From Cynocephalus volans (lineage: Eukaryota > Chordata > Mammalia > Dermoptera > Cynocephalidae): a DNA stretch of 64,000 nucleotides. The notes under the pieces were generated by a model. The model was not told the DNA's origin. It saw nothing but the letters and a program-made list of their open reading frames with translations, and did no database searches. The DNA lies in assembly GCF_027409185.1 (NCBI RefSeq), contig NC_084462.1, positions 181,588,071 through 181,652,070 on the forward strand, read 5' to 3'. Of this stretch, positions 53,301 through 62,300 are shown piece after piece; within the stretch, counting starts at the first letter, position 1; each line of letters begins with the position of its first letter. Made by a program: the position numbers and the translations under genes.

Positions 53301-56300
53301 ATAGTCTATTATTGTGCAGAAAAGAGTTCACACAGCAGGCCTGAGACTACTCTCCTTAGGTCTGCTTGCAAGGTTGGCCTTTGGCTGGCATCTGGGAACT
53401 TGTATTTCCAGGGGGTCCCCATCATTTCCTAAATAGTAAGAGTGGCACACTGTCCCTAAACTGCTTGTGCAAACAATATGGTTTTTGCTGAACACCTGCT
53501 TTCCTTCTGGGAGTCTGGAATTTTGGTATATGCTCAGCAAAGGGTGCCTACATGACCAGTCTTCAATAAAAGCCCATCCATATAAATGCAACAGTGACAT
53601 TAAAAGGATAAGAAGGACAAAGTGGCTGGAGGATGCCCCCTAAATTACATTCTAAAAATTTCACATCCCTCCAATCAAACTGTCTTTTAGAATATGTTTT
53701 TCCTAATTACACGTGAAGAAATTATACACAAGGTGAATTCAACCTTAACCAGAACCAGGTCCCAAGAAACATAAAAAACAAAACAAACCAAGCTAAGTGA
53801 TCATAACTAACATTGTTATGAGCTTACCACATGTCAGATACCGTTTATTAAACTTTTTATTTTAGAATAGTTTTAAGATTTATGGAAAAATTGTCAAGGC
53901 AGTATAGAGAATTCCTATATACTCTATACGCAGTTTCCCCTATTACTAGCATCTTAAACAGTATGGTACATTGGTCACAATTAATGAACCACTACTGATA
54001 CATTATTATTAACTAAAGTCTACACTTTATTCAGATTTCCTTCATTTCTACCTAACATTCTCTTTCTTCCCCAGGATCATATTCGGGACACCACCTCACA
54101 TCTAGTTATCATGTCTCCTTAGGCTCCTCTTGGTTGTGACAGCTCCCCAGACTTTCCTTGTTGTGGTGATGCTGACAGTTTTGAGGAGTACTGGCTAGCT
54201 TAGTTTGTAGAATGTCCTTCTGTTGAAACTGTCTGCTGTTTTCCTCATGATTAGACCAGGGTTCTGGGTTTGGGGGAGGACCACAGAGGTAAAGTACCAT
54301 TTCGTCACATCATGTCAAGGGAATACACTATCAACAGGACTTACCACTGTTGATGGTGACTTTGATCACCTGGCAGAGGTAGTGTTTGTCAGGTTTCTCC
54401 ATTGTAAAGTTATTCTTTCTTCCCCCCTTTCCATACTGGCCTCTTTGGAAGGAATTCACTATGCACAGCCCACACTGCTTAGAGGGGAGTTATGGTCCAC
54501 CTTCTTAAGGGCAGAGTTTCTAAAAAATTATTTGGAATTCTGCAAAGGAGGTTTTTCTATTCTCCCCATTTGTATTAGTCCATTTTATGTTGCTATAAGA
54601 GAACACCTGAATATGGGTAATTTATAAAGAAAAGAGGTTTCCTTGGCTCACGATTCTGGGACAGCTGCATCTGGCAAAGGCCTCAGGCTGCTTCCATCCA
54701 TGGTGGAAAGGGGAAGGGGAACTTGTGTGTGCATTGAGGTCTCATGGCAAGAGAGAGGGAGGGGAGGTGCCAGGCTCTTTTTAACAACCGGCTCTCACAG
54801 GAGCTAACAGAGTAAGAACTCATTCATTCACAAGGGAGGGCATTAATCTATTCATGAGAGACCCGCCCCCAAGACCAAACCACCTCCCACTAGGCCCCAC
54901 CTCTCAACACAGCCACACTGGGAATCTAATTTCAACATGAGGTTGGTCCAGCTGCAGTGGTGTTTACGACTACTTGACCACAACCAGTTACAGATTTCTT
55001 TGTTCCTTCTCCAATCCCACTGCTTCACTTGACTAGCCTTAAAAAAAAATTTTTTTTAACATGAGTTTTGTAGATACCCAAACTATGTTTACCCACACCC
55101 AAACTACGACACCATTTATTTACATCACCCATGCGAATTAACTTTACACTTTGGAATAATCCAACACTACTTTATTCTGTTGCTCAGATGGTTCCAGCTT
55201 TGGCCATTGAGAGCTCTTTCAGTCGGCTCCTGTGGCCCTTTGATATACCCCCATCAATATGGGATTTGTTTGCTTATTTGTTTGTTTTGAGCACTTCCTT
55301 ACTTTCTGATGCTACAGGATCTTGTGTATTTCCTGCTCCTGTCCTAGGATCAGCTATTTCTCCAACAAAGACTGGTATTAGATATCAAGGTATCAGGCAC
55401 CATTTTTCACTTAACCATCTCAACAATCCCATGCAATAGGTACCTATTAAGTAGCCTGCCCAAGGCCACATCCGTGAGTGGTAGAGCAAGGTTTTAAACC
55501 TAGGAAGTCTGTCTCCAGAATACATTTCCTGACCACACTGCCACTGCTGTCTCCCATATGCAGAGTACCACCAACGAGACACAAATGAAGTTACACATAT
55601 GTACTCATAAAAGCGCTGACCTTGGTAACAAATCCTTTCCAAAATAACCGGCTCAGCTGACAAGGCTTATGAGAAATTCAGAAGTTGAGAATCCTGTTGC
55701 CAGTGATGTAAGGGACACATTCTTTGGTATAAGGAACAGTGAAAGCACAAATTCCAGATGTGACAGGCATAATCTTCACAAATAACCACCACAGAGTCCT
55801 GCTTGGTTTCTTCTTATTTGGTAACTTTCAAACTTTCCAATACAGTCAGACCATCAGGCAATCCAGTCACCCTACACTTCCTGATCATGCCTATGCTGTG
55901 CCGTAACCTTGTGCTAATTAATTGTTTAACAAAAGAGGCAGTAACAACTGGCTCTTAGAATTCAAGTTAGAGCATACCCACTAGAATATCTAAAATGAAA
56001 AAGTCTGACAATACCAAATGTAGGCAAAGATGTGGAACAAATGGATCTCTCAGATAATCAAACGAAAAATGCTATAGCCACTTGAGAAAACAGTTTGGCA
56101 GTTTCTTATAAAGTTAAATACACACGGACCATACAATCTAGCAATTCTACTCCTAGGAATTTACCAAGAGACATGAAAACCTATGTCTATACAAAGACTT
56201 GTATATGAATGCTCATGGCAGCATTATTCACCATAGCCAAAAAGTGGAAACAACCCAAATGTTCACTAACCAGTGAATGGATAAACAAGTTGTGGTATAT

Positions 56301-59300
56301 TCTTAGAATGGGATATTACTCAGCAATACACAGGACCACACTACTGACTCGCATCTCTACATGCACGAATCCAAAAAGCATGATGCTAAATGAAAGAAGC
56401 CAGATTCAAAAAACCACAATTATATATACTTTTACAACATTTCATGTTTATAAAATTCCAGAAAAGGCAATATTTTAGCAACAGAAAGTATATTGGTGAT
56501 CCCTGGAGCCAGGTAAGGACATTGATTGCAAAGGGGCATGAGGGAAGTTTTGGGGGCAATAGCAGGGTTCTACATCTTGATTGTGGAGATGGAGACACTA
56601 CTATCTACATTTGCCCAAACTCATCAAACTATACACTTAAAATTAGTGAATTTTATTGTGTGTAAATTATACCTCAAGAAAGCTGTTTAAATCAGGATAT
56701 TTCACATCAAGTTAGATCCTTACTCCACAATACACTTAAACATTGGTAAATATTGGTTAAAGGGTGAATGCAAAAGTCAAACTAAAAGAAGACGCAGACT
56801 TAGATTTACCAGTCTATCAGATGACTTTTTAAAGCAGAATTTCAATGAAGAAAGTCACAAAGAAGGAAGATCAAGATGTGAGTCCACCAAATGTTTTAAC
56901 ATGTTTACATCAAAAACTTCACAAACAAAATGTAATGGCAAACTACAGTCTGAGAAAACATTACAATAACTATGACACCACCTAATACATTTAATTATAA
57001 AGACTACTTATAAATAAATAAGTAAAACACTAGGATCTTTCAATGAAAAAATGGACAAAAGGGCATAGACGATTCACATAGATAAAAAAACAGACAATAA
57101 GACAAACTCTGTTACTCAAAGTGATACAAAGTTAAAAGAGCTGCTTTGCCTTTTTTTTTTTTTTACTTTAAATAAGAGACCTTTCCATTTACCAAATTGG
57201 CAAAGGTTTGCAACAAACGTGTATTCAATATAGGAATAAGACTATGGTGAACCAGTGGCTATGCAAAGTGGCACTACTAGTAGGGGAACCAATGTGGCAG
57301 TGTGCAGCCAGACCACTGAAAATATCCACGACCCTCCCCAGCAATCACGTGCTTCCTGGGGTATAGGAGGGTATGGTGGACTCTCACTTTCTACTTAATT
57401 GTTTCTGTATTTCTAAATATTCTACAATAAGCATGCATTACCTGTATAAGTAGGAAGAAAGATGTTAGAAAGAATAGAGTCGGTATTCTTTGATTCAGCA
57501 ATTACACTTCCAGATTTCTATACCAAGGTTACCAACAGAGACACAAACAAAAATTTATAGACAAAGATGGTCAACACAATGCCACAACAGTAAGAATGCT
57601 AGAAACTGAAATATTCAATATCAAGGAAATGATCTAATAAGTTATGGAATAGCCACAGACTGAAATATTATGTAGCCATTAATAATGATGCTTTCAAATA
57701 AATATTTAATGATATGGGGAAATGGTCAGCCATAATCTGATGTTAAGTAAAAAAAAAAAAAAAAAAAGGATGATAACACATATACATGCACAGAAAAACG
57801 TCAGGGCTGGCTGCTGGCCGGTTAGCTCACTTGGGAGAGCACTGCGCTGATGCCATCAAGGTCGAGGGTTCAGATCCCCATACAGTTCAGCCACACAAAA
57901 AAAAAGAAAAGAGAAAAAAAAGATTGGATGTAAATAGTAAGGTTTTTTAAAGAACGGTGAGCCCTCCATATTCGTGGATTCAACCAGCCACGGACTAAAA
58001 ATATTCTTTAAAAAAAACCGTGTCTATAGTGAACACGTCCAGACTTTTTGTCCTTGTCATCATTCACTAAACAATACAGCATAACAACTAATTACACGGC
58101 ATTTACACTGGTTTTGGTATTATAAGTAATGTAAAGATTATTTAAAGTATAAGAGAGGATGTGTGTAGGTTGTATGCAAATACTATGCCATTTCATATCA
58201 GGGACTTGAGCATCCTCCGACTTTAGTGTCCCCAAGAGGTCCAGGAACCGATCCCCTGTGGATACTGAAAGACGACTATATCTACATCTGGACAACTGTA
58301 TCTACATCTGGGAGAGACTGAAGGTGATTTTAATTTTCTTTGTTATACTTTTCTATGTTTTTCGATGTTCACAATGAATATATATTACTTTAAGTGTGTG
58401 TGAAGTTGGGCATTTCAAGAACTTTAAGAAATGAGTGAACCTGTTGGCCAAGTGTCAACAGAAACATGAACTTAACGTGAACTGTCTTAAAGCTACAACA
58501 TCAATTTAAAGGAAGACAGGCAAAGATCACAGGAGGGAATGAAGGTCAGTTACTGAAAGTCAGGCTGTGGACTGAGGAATTCAGATTTAAGAGAAGGAGG
58601 AGGAATTTTACGCAATAAATTTCAATTTGTGCTTTCTCACAGATATGTTAAGGAGACTTGTTTAAAACAAACAAACAAAAAACAGGTCAACTGTGAACTT
58701 TAAAGTGGTTTAAGTACACAAACTCAGAGTGCATGCCGACGTCCCAGGCTGGCTCCAGACCACCAGCGGCAATAAAGGGAAAAATAAAGCCGCCCTGGAG
58801 ATGGCTGTGGTAGATAAAGGGTCACTTGTTTCCCCCGTGGCTCTTCTACAGATGGAAAGTCTGGGGTATAAAACAAGAATTACAGGCAGGGAAAGAAAAA
58901 GAGAAACAATCCCTGTGAAAAAACACCTAGGAAAGTTCCTATTCTTTCCAACAAAAGAGAAAGTCCCTCTCTCTCCAATATGTGACATATTTTCACACGC
59001 TTTCAAAATTAAGCAAGAAACATGAAGATGTACACAAAACATAATACAAAGCTTTGAAGGGTACAGAGCTATGCTATTTTAAATAAATATCCTGCCCCAT
59101 GTTAATGAGAATAACCAGTCGCCATTAAAAGAAAAAAAAAAACAATGACTCAAGGACAGAGGAGTTAACGCTGGATGAAAAGGATAGAACAGAAAGATAA
59201 ATGAGTCCATTTGTATTAAGATTTTATTTACTTTTACTATACCAAGTCTTGTTTGTTTAAGTGGAATTTAAGCCTTATTTAACATATGAAAGTGGAGGTC

Positions 59301-62300
59301 AACTTCATTTTCTGAGAAATTCAAAACTTGTCACGTTCAAATCTAAACATTTTTATTCGTGTATTGCTTGTAAAGATCTTAATCAAGGCAGGTGATGTGC
59401 ATCAGAGCTACGGGCTTCACCAGCAGAGGAACGAAAAGAACTGGGGAGGTTATCTGCTGAGAACAACCAGAGTTTGCAGGGAAGAGGAATTCCACTTCTT
59501 TCTACTTTCCACTCTCTTGGAGAGATCAAGTAATTCAAACCAAATTACTAAAACAAGGTCAGGAACCTTCAATGAAGAGGGCTATACCCAATTAATTACT
59601 TGGTGTAGTGAGGAAAATTGTGACCTGAACTACCAAACATTGTGAAAACCCAAAAGGATATTAAATCATTCAAAAATTCATAAAATTTTAAAATTTAAGT
59701 TATACCCACTAACCCAGTAAGTCCACTGCTAGGAATGTATGCCACTGATACACTTGAAGAATTACTCAAAGATCTATGTTCAAACATCACCATTGAAGCA
59801 TCATCCTAGCAAGTTATAACAAAAAATATTTAGTATAACCTGTCTGGCTACAACAAAGGCTACTGCGAGGCTATCGCTGATGTCCTGAATCCTACTCACA
59901 GCGCCAATTGTCTAGCTCTTAATCCTGTTCGTGACACCAATTGTAAAGCTAGGCGACCATGCTAGTTGTCATGGCCCTTTGACCTGCCAGTAATCCTGCA
60001 CCAACTGGGCCAATGGTTGAGCTAGGACTGAGTCTGGAACTCCCAGACCTCTCAAGCCCATTCACAGACTGGGTCACAAACCCTTCACAAGCCAGGCTGG
60101 GTCACCAGACCCCTTCACACAGGTCTATGAGCTAGGCAACCACCCACACGGTCCTTGAAAGCTGCAGGTCTGGAAAAACATGGCTGTGCAGGGCGGGAGC
60201 TGGAGGCAGTAAAAACACCAGCCAAAGCAGCACAGTGGGGGCACACTCACTCCACCCACACACATACAATGTTTACTGAACAACCCTGACCTGGCCCTGA
60301 GGCAAGGGGAGCCTAACCGAATTTTCCATTTTCCCGACATAACCCCAATTAGTTTGGGGAATTTGCTTAAGGAACAACCACATATTCCGATATATATGTG
60401 TGTGTGCATATATATATGCACATGCAGAGAAACTATATAAAATAAATGTGTGTGTATATACATATACTCACAGAAAATCTATGAACATACACCTAAGAAA
60501 ATGTTAACCAGGATTGACTGTGCCAGGTAGGGGAGGGTTCTGAGACTAATTTAAAACCTTCTACTATTTGAATTTATCACAAAGCTGACATTACTTTTAA
60601 TTTTGTTTTTATTTCAAGAGAAAAAGTTGCTTGTTGATGTATCTGCTTATGAAAGCAGAAAGTGATATGCACACTAGGAAGAAGAGGATGAAAAAAGATT
60701 ATTTGAGGTACCTTGCAACTTTTATTCTATGAAAATACTGACAGTTAAGAGAGACAGAAAATCTAAACCTTACTGCAATTACAACAGACAATTTTAATTC
60801 TTTCTGTGCTATAATAGCAAACTGTTACTGCCTTCAGAACATGTAATTTTTTCTCTTTTTATAGGTTTGTTTTGAATAGTCCATTAGAAAGTTCTGACAG
60901 GAAAAAAATAGATTAGATAAGGATAAAACTTTTTTTTTTTTTTTTTTTTTTTGGGCGGCTGGCTAGTATGGGGATCCAAAGTGTAAAACTTTTCAAAGTA
61001 AGGATGTGACCAATGTTTTCATTCTTTCTCTTTCTATGTCCCTGCCTTACATCCACAAATAATAATTTGCTCACAATTTACTATGTACCAGACACTATGC
61101 TATGAGCTTTACATAGATTACCTCATTTAATCTTTGAAACAATCCTAAAAAATAAGTATATTATTCCTGTTTTAAAACGAGTGTGGAAGATTTTATTTTC
61201 CAAGATGGCAGCTTCTAGGTATCCCATTCCCCAGGCTCATTTTACAATGTGTCCTTGACACTCCTCCATCAAGAAGTGGGACCTGTGCTCTCTTCCTTTG
61301 AATCTGGGGACTGTAGAATCACTGACACTATGCCACTTCTGAGGCTAGGCCAGAAAAGGTCACGCAGCTTCTGTCTTGTACTCTTGGAATGCTCATTCTC
61401 AGAGCTCAACCACCACATTGTGAGGAAGCCCAAGCTACATGAGAGACCTCCTGCAGTGTTCTGGCTGACAGCCCAAACTGAGGTTCCAGTGGACAGTATC
61501 AACCGCCAGACATGTGAGGAAGGAAACTTTCAAGATGACTTCAACTCCAGCCATCTGACTGCAAATGCATGAGAGACATCATGAAAATGCATGAGTTCAG
61601 GCAACTTGTAGAAAGACTAGAGAGAAGACTGTTGTTATTTTAAGCCACAAAGGTGGGGTGATTTGTTACACAGCAATAGATACCCAGAACAATGAAGAAA
61701 ACCAGCATAAGAAAGGTCAGTAACCTGCCTGAAGTTGCCATGTGTGACGGGCTCCAATGCCCATGCTCTTAACAACTACACTGTGTTACAACTTGTTCCC
61801 TACTATTGCAAATCATGCAAAATAAAAAGGACAGGAATACTCTACAGAATGATCAATACATCCTAAACACAAGAGCATTGCTATAAAACAAATAAGAAAA
61901 TATATCTAGAAAATCCTAAAATAAAGACCAACATGGAAATCTAGGATTCCCAGTCCCAGTCTTTAACCCAAAGCTATGGGTCCAGTTTCACCACTACTCA
62001 CTTTTCCTGTTCATTCCACTTCCATGACTCTGTCTCTGTGCTTTCCTATTCTGGAATATTCTCTCCACTGTTAACTTTTTGTAAAGCATTAAATTAATGA
62101 TCAGGACTTAAACCAGGAGGATAAAAGTTTACACTAATTCTCAGACAATTTTTTTTTTGGCAGCTGGCGTGTATGGGGATCCGAACCTGTGGCCTTGGTG
62201 TTATCAGCACCACACGCTCCCAAGTGAGCCATGGGCCGGCCCTTCAATGTCAAATTTCTTAAGTGTATTTACATTGTGATTACGCAGGAGAATGTCCTTG

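Noticed and set aside
61249-61572. 107-codon plus-strand open stretch
   Set aside because: Lies entirely within an MLT1-like LTR between its recognisable ends.
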